A model generated the notes under the pieces. The model ran no database searches. It saw nothing but the letters and a program-made list of their open reading frames with translations, and was not told where the DNA came from. This document shows, piece by piece, positions 35,985 through 49,150 of a stretch of DNA of 64,000 nucleotides. A program made the position numbers and the translations under genes. Numbering within the stretch: the stretch's first letter is position 1; each line of letters starts with the position of its first letter. This DNA comes from Henckelia pumila. Taxonomy: Eukaryota; Streptophyta; Magnoliopsida; Lamiales; Gesneriaceae. The stretch is taken from positions 139,248,109 through 139,312,108 of the forward strand of contig NC_133120.1 of NCBI RefSeq assembly GCF_033568475.1, in the 5' to 3' direction.

Positions 35985-36764
35985 TCATTGTGGTTCATAT
36001 CTGGTTTCCTTGTCCACCTTCACCCATTTGAACAGTTTTCCAGTTATTTTCTGTCCATTCTTTCTCTCCTTGGACTTCTTGGATTTATTGCCTATCCCCG
36101 TCTCTTGATGATTTCTTCCTTTTTTCTTAGACATTCCTTTTGCTCTATCTGGAGGAGGTTTTGGCTCAGTTTTAGGTACCTGCAAATCAGAGAGAAAAAT
36201 TTCAGCAATAGAATTTTTAGCAGGTTGTGCAATAACTTCCTTCAAATTACTCTTCTTCACAAATGTCTTGTGTTCTTGTGACAAGTGATCATTGATATCA
36301 ATATTATTAACAACACTTTCACAGCCAGGAATTTTCAGGGTGTCAAAAATATGAATCTTAACAATCTCCCCATCAAACTCCATAGTGAGAGTGCCATTGT
36401 TAACATCTATGATAAACTTCGAAGTTTTCAGAAATGGTCTTCCTAGCAAAATTGGGCTATTCATATCATTATTTTTCATATCAAGCACATAGAAATCAGC
36501 AGGAAAAACCAATTTATCAACTTGCACAAGAACATCCTCTAACACACCCCTAGGATGAATAGTAGATCTATCAGCCATCTGGATAACAATTGCAGTTTCA
36601 GTCAAAGGCCCTAAGTTTAAGGAAGCATAAACAGAGTATGACATAATATTAATCGATGCTCCTAAATATAACATGGCCGTATCAAGCTGAATATCTCCTA
36701 TCCTACAAGGAATAGAAAACATACCTGGATCCTTGCATTTTGTAGGTATTTTTCTTTGTATCAC
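35985..36764 (-). pseudogene. Element K aspartic protease domain with basic tail
   Basis: A 259-codon open frame on minus. It matches retropepsin-like plant gypsy proteases (IPCRIGDIQLDTAMLYLGAS, then INIMSYSVYASLNLG, ADRSTIHPRGVLEDVLVQVD, FPADFYVLDM, SPILLGRPFLKTS). The catalytic Asp expected before LGAS is Tyr (codon 36666-36668), so it should be inactive. The C-terminal 70 residues are Lys-rich, ending GKLFKWVKVDKETRYEPQ, then stop. The start codon is unclear. Confidence 0.82.
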
Positions 36765-36979
36765 AGTAGAAACCTGTTATCCCAATTCAACTCACTGACA
36801 CCCCTTCAGTTTGTGTTTTCTCTTCACAGTACACAACTCTTTTAAAAATTTATCATAACGAGGTACTTGCTTAATAGCATCTAACAAGGGAATATTGACC
36901 TCACATCTACGGAAAACTTCATACAATCCCTTAATTCCTTCATCCTTTCTAGACAATTTCAATGCTAAGGGAAAAGGGG

Positions 36980-38364
36980 CTACCAGTTTATACTCAGAAA
37001 GGGGGGAAACTTAACTTTTGGTGCTTCTTGAATTATTTCTTCCTCCTCTACCTCAGATTTCTCCTCATGTTCATTCTTTATCGGTGTTTGTACCTCCTCC
37101 TCATGGACCTTCAACTCTCTTCCACTCCTCAAGGTGATTGCACTCACATTCTCCTTTGGATTCACCACTGTCTGTGATGGTAAGCTGCTAGAATTTTGTG
37201 CCTCCAACCTGTTTATTGTTGTTGCCAACTGCCCCACCTGAGTGTTCAAGTGTTGGATACTTGCTCGAGTTTCCTGTTGAAAAGTTACAGTATTAGTAGC
37301 AAGATCCTTAACAATCTTTTCTAGAAACTCACCAGGCGTTGGAACTTGAGGACGTTGTGGTTGTGGAGGATACGGTGGCCTATAAGCTTGATGGTGCGGT
37401 TGTTGTACCGGAGAGTTTCCGTATCTGAGATTGAGATGATCCTTCCAACCTGGATTGTATGTGTTGGAATAAGGATCATACTTCTGTTGTGGTGGTCCGG
37501 GAAATCCTCCTGCTGCATTTACTTGCTCAGCAGATCCCTCTTGAAGAGTGGGACACATGTCAGTTTCATGTCCCACTTTAGCACAAACTCCACATGCTCT
37601 TACAGTTTTTCCATTCCCTATAGCCATTTGACGCATAAAATTTGTCAGTTCAATCAATTGTTGTTCAAGGGAAGAAACATTTACCTCATTGCCCCGTCTG
37701 GGCGCATGATCACTCCTGTTGGTACCAAATTGCTGAGAATTTGCAGCCATGATCTCAATTAAATTACTTGCTTGCGCTGGAGTTTTATCAACAAAAACTC
37801 CTCCACTGGCCGCATCTAATATACTCTTGTCATGAGGCAACAAACCTTCATAGAAATATTGGATTAAGAGATTTTCACTTATCTGGTGTTGCGGGCAGCT
37901 AGCACAAAGCTTCTTGAACCGCTCCCAATACTCGTGAAGTGACTCTCCTGTATACTGTTTAATGCCATAGATCTCCTTTCTGATATTTGCTGCTCTTGAA
38001 GCTGGAAAGTACTTCTCTAAGAAGATCCTCTTCATCTCTGTCCAGGAGGTAATGGATCCAGAAAGTAGGTAGTATAGTCAATCCTTAGCAGCATTCTATA
38101 AAGAAAAAGGAAAGGCTCTTAATTGAATTTGCTCCTCTGTTACTCCATGTGGTTTCATTCTTGTGCACACCACATGGAATTCCATTAAGTGCTTGTGGGG
38201 ATCCTCACCTGCAAGACAATGAAAAGCAGGCAACAAATGTATTAGTCCAGATTTAAGCTCAAAAGTAGCATTATTTTCTAGAGTAGGAAAAGTAATGCAT
38301 AAAGGCTGCTGGTTGGATCAAGAGTGACCAATTGTCTCAAACTCAGATTGGCGTTGTCAGCCAT
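36980..38364 (-). pseudogene. Element K gag
   Basis: ATG at 38364 begins MADNANLSLRQL, the usual Athila-type gag start. Shifts and stops break it between 38300 and 38040. From 38035 a 351-codon open frame holds the gag domain (MKRIFLEKYFPASRAANIRK, GESLHEYWERFKKLCASCPQ, LIQYFYEGLLPHDKSILDAA), a single zinc-knuckle-like CGVCAKVGHETDMC, a Pro/Gln-rich spacer and a Glu-rich end. It would form the particle core. The lesions near the N terminus make it a pseudogene. Confidence 0.87.
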
Positions 38365-38508
38365 TGCTCTTGTCAGATCTTCAACCACGCGCTCGTCCTC
38401 TTCTAGTCTCTTACGAGCTTTTCTCCTTCGCCTATGAAAAGTTCTTTCTATCTCCGGGTCGTATGGAAATTATTCTTCTGAAGAGTCACATGAAAGCATG
38501 AACAAACC

Positions 38509-40465
38509 TGTAATGCCCTGATTTTATTATAATTGAGTTTAATTGAAATAATCAGAGTTTTCAGTAGTTGAGGTCCGTTTTGATATTTTGCAGGGGGTCA
38601 TTCTGCAAACTTTGAAGAGTTGAGGGACTAAAATGAAAAAGTTGGATTTTTATATATTATCCTTGCAACTTGCCCTCACCATAACATCACTCCCTCTCCT
38701 CCTTCCTTCTCCATTTCGTACGTACAGAATCGAGAGAAGCCATGGCCAACGACATTTCAAGCTTTTCTTCCGCCTGATTCGCACAATCCGACCGTTAGAT
38801 TTTTATTCCGAGTTGAGATTCACGATCACCGCAAAGAGGGCGTCGTTTTGACGTAAGTTTTTCTACGATCCTCGAACTTTGATTTTGTTGAGTTGTCAGA
38901 ATTTTATAATATCCGAGTATGTTGTTCTTGAGCTTGCATAGATCGTGTATTCGAAGTCGGTTCGAAAAAAGAACGAAGTTTGGATTTATATGAATTTTGA
39001 GGCATATTTCAAAAATGGGTTGTTGGATTTTGGATGGATTTTGATTGTTTTGTTGGTTTAGAAGATGATATGAGTTGTTTGATGATGTTGAAGATTTTTG
39101 GTTTGACCGTTTATAGCCGTTATGCCATCGAAATCGAGTTTGGATTATCGGTTGTTTATTTCGGTTTGATTTCCGGGTTTGATTGAATTGGTAGATTGAA
39201 ATTGAATCCGTATATTCTTCATTTTCAGATTTGGATTGGAGTTTCGGGTTTGGATCAAACTTGGGAGTTGAATCAAATTGAGAATTGAAGATGGTATATT
39301 GATTGAGTTTCTATGTTTCGATTTGTTGTGATTCGATTGATTATTTATTTGAATTCGTTGTTATTTTCAGATTGGAATCCTCGACGAATTTGAAAGGTAA
39401 AAGACGACATTGAATATGAATGGGGTAGAATACTCGAGTTCGATTGATTCTCGAGCCCCAAAAATCAAATACTGCATGTTATTTGCTTGTGTGAACTTGA
39501 CTGATTATTTTATTTACACTTGCATTTATATTGAGCCGAATATTCGATTCGTTTTGAGATTTAGACATTTTAGGGAGCTATATTGAAGTGGTCTTGGATT
39601 TTGAGTTTTTCCAAGTACTAGAATACTTCTTATAGTTGCTCTGAAGTCTAGGGGTTTGAGTCGTGCGACATCCACCTCGAATGGGTGTATAGGTGTGTTG
39701 TTGTAGCGACTTGACCCTGGGATCCCAACCAAGTACCGATTGATATTTCGATTATCTGACTTGATAGTCCCGAGTTTTGAAGTCATGCATACATTCACTC
39801 TGTTTTGAGTTATTGTTGATTGTTACATTTCAATATGAGATGGTTATTTGATTTGTATGCCTGTCTCTTTTACTTAGAAATTATATTTCTAACCGGTTTA
39901 TCCGGATGTTGTTTCTGTTGGTATGTGTAGTTGGCAACAGAAGGATCAGGAGCTGGACCAAGTCGTTTGGGTTAGCTCGGGGTGAGATGATAGAAGTGAG
40001 ACACCGCGTTGTATGGTCGATTTTGTTGAACCTGTATTAGTTTTGTTGAGTCGTTTGAACTCTATTATCGAACTCGACTTAGTATTGTATTTTGGGCAGA
40101 ACTTAGATTGTGGCATGTTCTAAATACTGATATGTATGTGTGTATGAGTTTAGAATTATTTAGAATTTCTTTTGATTGATTTTCCAGGCTCTCTCTCCCT
40201 CTCTGCCCATTTAGCCTGCGCGCGGGCGAGGCATGACCTTGCGCGCGCGCGAGATTCCTGGAGGGCTCGGGAATTTTGACCCAAACGCGCGCGAGCTTTT
40301 TGCGAGCCCTCTGCCCGCATAGCTTGCGCGCGCGCGAGGTGATGACCTCGCGCAGGCGCGAGGCTCTGTTTAAAAAAAATATATATTTGATTCGTTTTTC
40401 CGCGGCTGTTCGTGTTCGATTTTGTTAATTATTCGAGAATAGAAGATTAGAAACGGGGTCTCACA
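38509..40465 (+). mobile_element. 5' LTR of element F and primer site
   Basis: TGTAATGCCCTG...GGGTCTCACA, followed by TTAAG and TGGTATCAGAGC (40471-40482). GCGCGCGCGAG-type units occur three times at 40215-40365, about 100-250 bases from the LTR end. It shares ends and layout with solo LTR G. The 38633-38851 open frame is not supported as a gene. Confidence 0.92.
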
Positions 40466-40801
40466 TTAAGTGGTATCAGAGCGATAAGATTCTTGGATTT
40501 GAACTAGAGTGAGCGGGGTAGATCGAGTCCGCATGAATTGAATTTTTGCATGTGATTGATTTATTTAAATGATTATTTTAAATACGTGCGAGCATGCTTT
40601 ATTGATTCTTGAATTAATTGAATTACATGAATTGTGATTTAATTTATAAAGCATGAATTATGTTATATTTATCTGCCTTGTGCTATTATCTGTTCTTGTA
40701 TATCATTGAGATTCATGAGTACTTAGAGCAGAGTTTTGGACACCGAGGTTATGAGATTGAGATTGAGTTTGAGATATTGTGTCCTAACCCTTTGATATCA
40801 G

Positions 40802-41937
40802 ATGGCACCTCGAGGATCTTTGAGAAGGAATCCACCACCTTTGACTTCTCCTTCTACTGAAAATCCGCCGCCATTAATAACTCCTCCGAATGATCAGGGT
40901 AGTACTGGAGTGATCAGTTTGATGCAACCGTGACCCCGATGGAGACTCTATTGAAGAGATTTCGATCGTTCCGACTGCCTACCTTGACTGGTATCGAGAA
41001 CTCCGTTGACTGTGAGAGTTGGCTAGAAGACATTGATTAGCTCTTTGATTCTCTCGACTATACCGATGACCGCAGAATCAGGTTAGTCATTCACCAGCTA
41101 CAGGGTGTTGCCAAGAATTGGTGGACCACAACCAAGAGGGCAAATGAGAATCGAGGCACCTTTGTCACTTGGATTTTATTCAAGACTGAGTTCTACAAGC
41201 GGTACTTTCCTGTCTCGTATCATAAGGAAAAGGGTGCCGAGTTTGCGAATCTGAAGCAAGGGAATTTGAGTATCGAGGAATATGTGAGCAAGTTTGACAG
41301 TCTTTTGAGGTTTGCACCTCACATCGCAGATCACGAGGAAGCCAAAGCCGATCACTTCATCAACGGCTTGAATCCTGAGATATTTACCTTAGTAAATACC
41401 GGGAGACCCAATAACTTCGCAGATGCCATGGATCAGGAAAAGGGAGCCGAAGCTGGACTTTTGATGCAGCGAGGAAATCAGATAGATCCTCAGCAGCAGC
41501 AGAGATCTTTTCAAAATCAGCCTGTTCAGTTTCAGCCTCAGAAGTCCCAGTATCAGTACCAACCTTCTCAGCAGTCGAATCAATCTCAGAGGGTTGAGGG
41601 AGGCAACAGTGGCAAAAACAGGCGAGATCAGTATCGACCGAAGGGGAAGCAGTTCAAGAAGTTTGGGATCAGTTCATCGAGTTCCAGTGGCTCTAGACAG
41701 TTCAGTTCTGGGCAGAATTCAGGATTTTCAGGAGCATCGTGCAGTAAGTGTGGAGGACGTCACCCAAGTGATCAGTGTCGAGGCATGTTTGGTAGTTGCA
41801 ACATCTGCCAGCAGCCGGGTCACTTTGCTAGAGTCTTTCCTCAGCGAGGATCCGATAGAGCTCAGAGCGGCAGTTCTTCTCGACCGCCAGCTCAGCCCGA
41901 GAGATCAGCTTCTGTAGTCCATTCTTTTCAGCCCTAG
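40802..41937 (+). pseudogene. Element F gag
   Basis: ATG at 40802 (MAPRGSLRRN). TGA at 40931 and TAG near 41038 (DID-TAG-LFDSL, probably CAG to TAG) break the frame. The gag domain is clear (ENSVDCESWLEDI, LQGVAKNWWTTTKR, FVTWILFKTEFYKRYFPVS, EEYVSKFDSLLRFAPHIA). A Gln/Ser-rich linker follows, then CSKCGGRHPSDQC and a zinc knuckle CNICQQPGHFARVF whose last Cys is Phe. The frame ends with TAG at 41935. Inactive. Confidence 0.88.
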
Positions 41938-41997
41938 CAACAATCTCGTCAGGGAGGTAAATAGAATCAGAACCAACCTCCGTGACAGCAGGTGAGG

Positions 41998-43030
41998 GTG
42001 TTTGCCCTGACAGAGGATCAGGCCAATGCAGCTTCGAATGACGTGATAGCAGGTAACTTCGATTTTTGGTTATCCTGCGTTTGTTTTTGATTGATACGGG
42101 TGCTTCTCACTGTTTTATTTCTGAAAGATTTGTCGTGATGCATGATTTATTTGCTGAGCCATTATCTGATGTCGTTTCTATCACTTCACCTTTGGGTGGG
42201 GAAACTGTGTCGGTGAGATTGGTCCGTAACTGTGTGAGACCTCGATTCTAATCATCAAATCTCGGGATAAACAATAATGATGCCTACGAGATTAAAAGCA
42301 AAGAAAATATTTTTTTTTTGAACAGTGCTCGCTCGATCGGTAAAACATTACCGATCGAGCGGGCCATAAATTCCAGGTCTCTGCCGAGACTTAACAAAAG
42401 CCCTCCGCTCGATCGGTCAAAACATACCGATCGAGCGGACACAAAAATCCCAAACTTCTGCTTCAGCTCAGGGGTGCTCGCTCGATAATATTCAACCGAT
42501 CGAGCGGGCACAAATCTGCAGAAAATAAAACAGATATGCTCGACTCTATTCAATTCCATAACTTCAAAACTAAATCCATTTGACATCCATAAATCATCCA
42601 AACATCATGCATAATCCAATAAAAAGTATTTCTAGAGTTATACAATCTCGAACTATTAGAAAATGCTTCAGTATAGCTTATTCAATGCAATACAATACAA
42701 GTTCGAATACAATCTAAGTTCGATTACATATTCGACTTCTAAAAAACCAAGGCCTCACTCTATCAACGCGTCCACCTAGCCATGTGATCTCTGACTCGGT
42801 CTTGCCCCATCTGTTGCCAAGCACACACACAAAGACAAGACAACAGCCGAATAATCCGGTGAGAATAATATTCCCAGTAAAAGAGACTGACATGCAATCA
42901 AATAAACATATCAAGTCATGGTATGCATTCATTCCTCATATAATCAATTAATCCATTCAAGTACTGAATTATGATATGCATGTCTTTAAAACTTCTGGAT
43001 TATCAGACTCAGACAATCAAATGGAATTCT

Positions 43031-43087
<57 letters not shown>

Positions 43088-44560
43088 GATTTGGGATCCC
43101 GGGGTTAAAATATCCAACATTCACACCGAACTCCCCTTTCGAGGTGGACGAGGTATATTTTAATCTTCTAGACTTCAGAGCATTATAGAGAGTTAATTGA
43201 CACTTGTAGTAATTCGCCTACCAAGGCCACTCAACTATAATCTCCAGATCGTCTAATTTAAAATGAATAATCATTCGGATCAACATGAATGCATATGTCA
43301 TCTCATGCATTCAATCATATTTTCAATCATCAATTCAAATAAACATTCAATCATGATGTCAAATAAGCATTCAATCATGCAAGTATGTGAATTTCTTCTG
43401 AACACTCGAATAAATTTGAATTCGAGTTAATCGTTCCATTCAAGTCTAAGTCATATTTTACCTTATTCGCTTCGAAAGTACTTCAATCTGAAAAATCAAT
43501 AATAAGGATAATAATCAATATCCAATCAAATTCATTCAAAACTCAATCAAACTTTTTCGATCGATAAATAAGAAAATCGATACTGTACCGACTTCAATCT
43601 TCCAAACTGTCCAAAGCTGCTATCTCGCAACTCTGCTGACTTCAATTCAATCTATCAGAAGGAGTAATAAGGATCAATATCGACATCAAAAGCTCACTCA
43701 AACTCGATACGATCAAAACATAGAAACGATATCCAAAACTCAAACTGACGGCATAACGGCTATAAAGTGATCAAACCGGAAACGCAGACAGCAATTAAAC
43801 AATCCAATAAACTCATTTCAATCAATACATATCATTTCCAATCCAATCCCAACACATCTCAAATTCAAAGATTTCGAAAATCACTAAGAAAATCATAACA
43901 ATTCCCATCGTCGTTAGATCTTCGAACCGTCTTAGATATACTATTACAGCTATCTCATAATCATCCTCTCCGAATATCAATCAATTCTAAAGACATCAAA
44001 AAATTCAAACCTCGTAGAAATAAGAGAAACTTACTTCCAAACGGAGCACTCGACGCTGTGATCGCAGATATCAAGTCAGAATTCAATTCTATCGGACGGA
44101 TCGAGCTAAAATCGAAATCACAAAAGCTTGGGGAAGCTTTTGTCGCTTCAATGGAGGGAGAGGCGGTTGGGAGGGATGAAGGAAGAGAATGGAAGACTTA
44201 GTCAAAGTCTAGATATTATAACAAATCCTCATTTTGCATTTTAGTCCATGAAATTTCCAAAAATTTCATTCTAGTCCCTGATCCAAATCGAATCGGCCCT
44301 CGACTTCTAAAATCTCTGATTATCTCAAATAAAGTCCATTAAGATAATTTTGGTGCGTTACAAACTGTGTATTAGAATCCGAGGGAAATTCGATTGAGAT
44401 TGACTGCATTGTACTTGGATAATCTGATTTTGACTGTATTGTCGGGATTGATGCTCTGACCAAGTATAGGACGATAGTAGATTGCTTTCAGAAAGTGGTT
44501 TGTTTCAGGCCTGAGATGGCAGATGATTGGAAGTTTTTTGGTAAGGGTTCTCGATCCAGA
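41998..44560 (+). pseudogene. Element F protease, split by solo LTR G
   Basis: The first part (to 42232) holds the retropepsin motif LIDTGASHCFISERF near 42088. After the solo LTR, 44363-44560 continues with LESEGNSIEIDCIVLG, a TAA, then SDFDCIVGIDALTKY. The Asp of DTGA is intact. The coding strand resumes in RT at 61157, after element H. Confidence 0.85.
42233..44362 (-). mobile_element. Solo LTR G (same family as element F)
   Basis: 2130 bases, plus-strand ends TGTGAGACC...GCGTTACA, with perfect target duplications AACTG (42228-42232 and 44363-44367). The reverse complement starts TGTAACGCACC and ends GAGGTCTCACA, matching the ends of LTR F. Three CTCGATCGGT...ACCGATCGAG palindromes lie at 42329-42510. 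A (TTTC)n microsatellite of about 58 bases lies at 43028-43086. Confidence 0.93.
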
Positions 44561-44565
44561 ATTCC

Positions 44566-45966
44566 TGTAGCGACTCGACCCGGATCTACTACCTAATCAG
44601 AGTTAAGAGCATAACTAAGCATGCATTAAATCAAATTGCTGCGGAAGACTAAATACAAGTAGACCGGCAGAATACAACCGGCTAATCAAACTTGATTTAT
44701 ACAACCCAATCGAATTACTTTAAATAAAACCTACAGCTAATCCTGCTGTCTTCAAGGTCACTGGCTACTCCAGGCTCCTAGTGCTCAATCCTACACCTAT
44801 ACCTGCCCCATCGAATAGGGTATCCAGATACACAAAAAATACTGGACGTGAGCTCTAAGCTCAATACGAAAGCACGGATAAACATACAAATATGATGCAT
44901 GCAAATGACCGGGTATCCATATCTGGGATAACTGTATACAAACTGCTCAAACTGGCGTCTGGGATACAAGCTCGTCACATCGGGGTAGCTAACCACTGTG
45001 TGCGACCACTCATTCGCGAATCCCGGACGCGGACCGCGGAGTCCTCGAGGTATCAGTACCTAAGGGTACTCGATATCAAACGTCCTAACAGGGCTGAGCA
45101 ACCCTAACTGGCTCATCTCTAAAGATATACAGATATACAGGCACAAGATGATATGCACATGCCGCATAACAATAATAACATGCAAACACATAAATACAAC
45201 ATATAAGCATGCATATCCACTGGCAATCTCAGTCAGTACTTACGTACCTTTCTAAGGCAGTCCTAGTAGTTCCACTCTAGGTTCCAAGCCTATCATCAAG
45301 TCTACAATGCAAATACCCATGCATCATTCAATAAGCACTAAAAGCCTTAACTAAGCTATTGCATACTCTTAAATAATTAAAGGAGACCATAGCTATACCT
45401 GCGTCCGTCGTCAGCCCACTGATGGCGACTAACTTGCAACTAGGGCACTCCCCTGCTGCGAATCCACAGTCTCAAACACGGCTCTACAACACGAGCACTG
45501 CTCCGCTACTATGTCAGACACTGTCTGACTATACTAAAACAAATATCCTACTCCAACTCTAGAATAAGAGTACCCAAGGTCTTAAAATAGGACCACGAGG
45601 GCGAAGGAGAGAATTCGGAATTGGCAAGAAATGAATGCCTCGGACCTTATATTTATAGGCATCGATCGGAACCTCCAATCCTCGATCAGAACTTCCGATC
45701 CTTGATCGGAACGTCCGATCCTGCCATCGGAGCTTCCGAACATCCTTATCTGCCACATGTCAAAATCTCACTGGTTGACTTTGGATAGGGCGATCGGAGC
45801 TTCCGATCCTGATCGGAGTTTCCGATCCTGCCACACGTCATGCATGACATAATATCGATCGGAGTTTCCGATCTCACCTTCGGAGCTTCCGATCCTTCAG
45901 ATACCAAATTGGTTTAATTAACATAATTAATCTCTTAATTACCAATTTCAGTTACGGGGTACTACA
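44566..45966 (-). mobile_element. 3' LTR of element H
   Basis: On minus it starts TGTAGTACCCCG. Palindromes GATCGGA(N)TCCGATC lie at 45660-45900, TATAAATA at 45650-45657. Two palindromes sit between GGGCGATCGG and CCACACGTCATG, where the other LTR has one. Confidence 0.92.
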
Positions 45967-45989
45967 TTCTCCCCCACTTAAGATATTTC

Positions 45990-46871
45990 GTCCTCGAAAA
46001 TAGATCTTAAGTACCGAATGCAATACGAGGTACAGAAACATTCCTTATTCAAATCAAACGTTACAACCGAATACAACTCAAAACTGAAATCAAAACAACT
46101 TAGGATGGTCTTCACGCATCCTTTCTTCAAGCTCCCAAGTAGCTTCCTCAGTGCCTCGGCGCTGCCATTGAACTAAAACCAAATGAATGACTTTGTTCCA
46201 TAAAACCTTATCCTTATAATCCAGGATATGAAGAGGTTTCTCAGCATAGGTCAAATCCTTGCTCACTTGAACCTCAGACCACTGCAAAATATGAGACTCA
46301 TCCGCCACATACCGTCGCAACAGTGATACGTGGAACACGTCGTGAATATTGGAAAGATGCGGTGGCAAAGCTAGTCGATAAGCAAAATCGCCAATGTTCT
46401 CCAAGATCTCAAACGGACCGATAAACCTGGGAGACAACTTGCCTTTAAGACTAAATCTGAGAATCTTACGAAAAAGTGACATTCTCAGAAATACTGTCTC
46501 CCCCACTTCTTTCCAGAAGAATGGAGTATGACAAGTCGCCCGTACAACGCCTCAACAGGTGTCCTCCCAATGCTATGATGGTACCTATTGTTGTACGCGA
46601 ACTTAATCAATGACAACTGATCTGGCTAAACTGAACCAAAAATCCATAGTACACGCCCAAAACATGTCCTCCAAGGTATGGATAGCGCTCTCCATCTGAC
46701 CATCTGTCTCTGGATGATATTCAGTATTTAAACTGAAAGCAGTGCTCGTAGCACGCTGGACACTCCCCCAGAATATGGAAGTAAACCTGGGTCTCGATCG
46801 CTGACAATGCCCACCAGCATCCATGAAGTAGAACGATCTTTTGGATGTATAACCGAGCCTTATGATCAATA
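45990..46871 (-). pseudogene. Element H integrase remnants
   Basis: Minus strand: 46506-46090 encodes the C-terminal domain ([66 protein letters not shown]). 46869-46603 is part of the core (RPRFTSIFWGSVQ, LNTEYHPETDGQMESAIHTL), where the catalytic Glu is present but the SDRDP motif is altered. Shifts separate the two. This is the only coding remnant left in H. Confidence 0.85.
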
Positions 46872-46919
46872 GAGTGATCTCGACTGCTCTTCAAATACCC
46901 ACTGTTCCTACGAACCTTA

Positions 46920-49150
46920 GCAGTGATAGTTCCTCGTCAAGTATACCACTTGATACTGACTATCCTTCTTGCTAGAATCAGTTCGTACTAACAAGAAGAC
47001 CAGATACAACTAATCCCGAAAGTTCCTAGCATCGACAGACTTACATTCCGTACTTATTTTCTTCGATGCTGACCAATATTCTCAAAGAATGTCACCGCTA
47101 TAATGCTGAACACATAGATGGGACCGCAACATCTACAACATTAGTAGTCTAGATTAAAGATCACTACTATCTCGTCACTCGAGATATCAATTGAATTCGC
47201 AACACTGGTTATCCAACCATAGATAACAATCCCAAGTCACACTTGACTTGCTACCAAGATGAACAAAACTAGTTCACCTCAACCCTTCGCGCAATCCATG
47301 ACGCATACGGTAAACCAACAAATTTACCCGATAGATCTCGGTCGATCCCAACACCTCAATGGCATAGCACATCAGAACGTACTGGGAAATCACCGACAAC
47401 AATCTTACTAGACTCTGAACACAGTTTCAGCTGTCGTATCATCCCACGAACAAACAACTGATATCGGCCTGCTAATGGTCATTGAATTCCGCAACACTCG
47501 TCGAATTACAATTTAACGAAAATCCTTCGAGAAAACTGCTGAAAATGCCTAAACAAGTATTCGGCTAACAGTTCCCAAAACTGTAATCCAATAGCATGGA
47601 ACAATTCTATTTCCAAAACTGGGTCAACCATTGCTAATACCAAGCAATGTTCAGATCAATTATGTCTTCTCTTACCACTGATAACTTTACCCGAGTTATC
47701 GAACTAGCCATGACTTACCAAAGTCAAAATATGCAATCACCTCCCGTGATCTATCGAACTTGAAAGTCCAAACGACTGCACTCCGAAAATCTCAACCACC
47801 CGAGAATCCTGAATGCAAATAATTCTATTACTGTTCCGAGACATTTACTTAAAGGATCCAAACTCATAAGCACGACGGCTTATAGTATCGTCCCAAGTAT
47901 CTCTCGGTTCATGATATCTTAATTACTGATCTGCTCAACCAATCGACCTCATCGATAAGTTGTGACTATCACACAACTTGTCAGTACCAACCAAATTATG
48001 GCAACCATCCGCCAGGTCTTGGTCATTTGAAATCTCACATGGCTCGATCAATAATCATGATCTCACGGCCATACGTCCGCATATCCCAAATACTGGGAAT
48101 CAAAAGAATCACAGCTGATTCAACTCACCTATCTCTGACAAAGTCAGACAATAGCTATTAGTAGTCACCAGTACCAGTCTTGCATCGATACTGACTCACT
48201 ACCAACTGTCGCTAAACTTGCTCCTGATAACTATATCTCTTGCTAAAACTGCAACAAATCGAGAGTGAGGTTACTTTCCGCGGTGTCCCACCTGAAATCA
48301 CCACCAAGTGTACACTGGCATAAATCACGCTACCCTCACGCCTCAAATAGTCATGTACAATCCTTAGCATCGGATATAATCTATCACTAAAGGAAACCAT
48401 TAATGCTGAAAACTACTAATCTCCGAGTCAAATGTTTCAGGAATTTCACAAACCAAAACTCCTGGATAGTCCCTATCACAAGAGCATCCAAACCCCGACT
48501 AGATCCACTAGTCTAGCAGTATCCAATAGTCTAAAACTATCTGTTCAGAGTACGTACTCGTCAAGGAAAATCCCTCCAAGACTGGTCCTTGTGACAAAAC
48601 TGCAAATCAATATCTCTGACGACAGTCAGACGATATCTAAACCGCTGACACCTAACCAAGCATCCAATCCAATGTCATACCCCGTCGTGACTGTTACCAA
48701 AACTCTAGACTAAGTAGCCTTCCCACCGCCAAATCCTGAAGCACGAAGGCTTCCAGGCATTCTCCGAAGTACGAAAGACTCCCAGAGTAACAATGGCATA
48801 GGGTCGCGCTCCATCATGTCTAGTCATGGTCCTAGTCCACAACTCTCGGCATATACCCGACTTGGTATCCCGATGAAATCCCATCATCACGAAGTCTCAA
48901 CCTATGCAGGTCAATCAGACTACTGTCCTAAGGAAACAACTTAGAACAAAAACTCAAAATTCCAAACAAGATCGATATTTCCATGCTCCCAGATGAATTA
49001 CCTCATCAATGGCACTGACTCAATCAAACGACTAATTAGGTCAGCCCTAGGAAGACACCTAGACTAACCCCATGTCAATCCGTTACCGTTGACTTACTCA
49101 AAATCCATGAGCTATCCTAGTTGATTAGTCAACTAATTCCAAGCCAAACT
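46920..49150. other. Non-coding interior of H, left part
   Basis: 2.2 kb without long open frames or recognised domains, between the integrase remnant and the J insertion. The base composition is even, unlike the AT-rich host stretches. It may be degenerate pol or non-coding filler of a non-autonomous element. Confidence 0.45.

Larger units (their letters stand above)
33409..38508 (-). mobile_element. Athila-like gypsy element K, gag-protease type (3' side)
   Basis: Reversed element inserted in E and itself split by F at 38509. Its 3' LTR is 33409-35008 (minus: TGATGTGATGG...GCGCTACCA), preceded by the polypurine tract TAAGTAGGGGGAG (minus strand, 35011-35023). Gag (38364-36980) and protease (36764-35985) follow. 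No RT, RNase H or integrase lies between protease and the polypurine tract, so the element was non-autonomous. A second purine-rich GGGGACAATGTAAGATTTTAA segment lies near 35850. The 5' LTR is beyond the window. Confidence 0.85.

Noticed and set aside
35922..36281. Plus-strand frames of 119 codons rich in Phe, Leu and Ser
   Set aside because: Shadow of the minus-strand protease frame of element K.
38633..38851. Small open frame after the F LTR start
   Set aside because: Located in an LTR with no family match; the region is transcribed control sequence at most.
43028..43086. Repeat-encoded FFLSFFLSFFL peptide as a membrane protein
   Set aside because: It is a (TTTC)n microsatellite inside solo LTR G.
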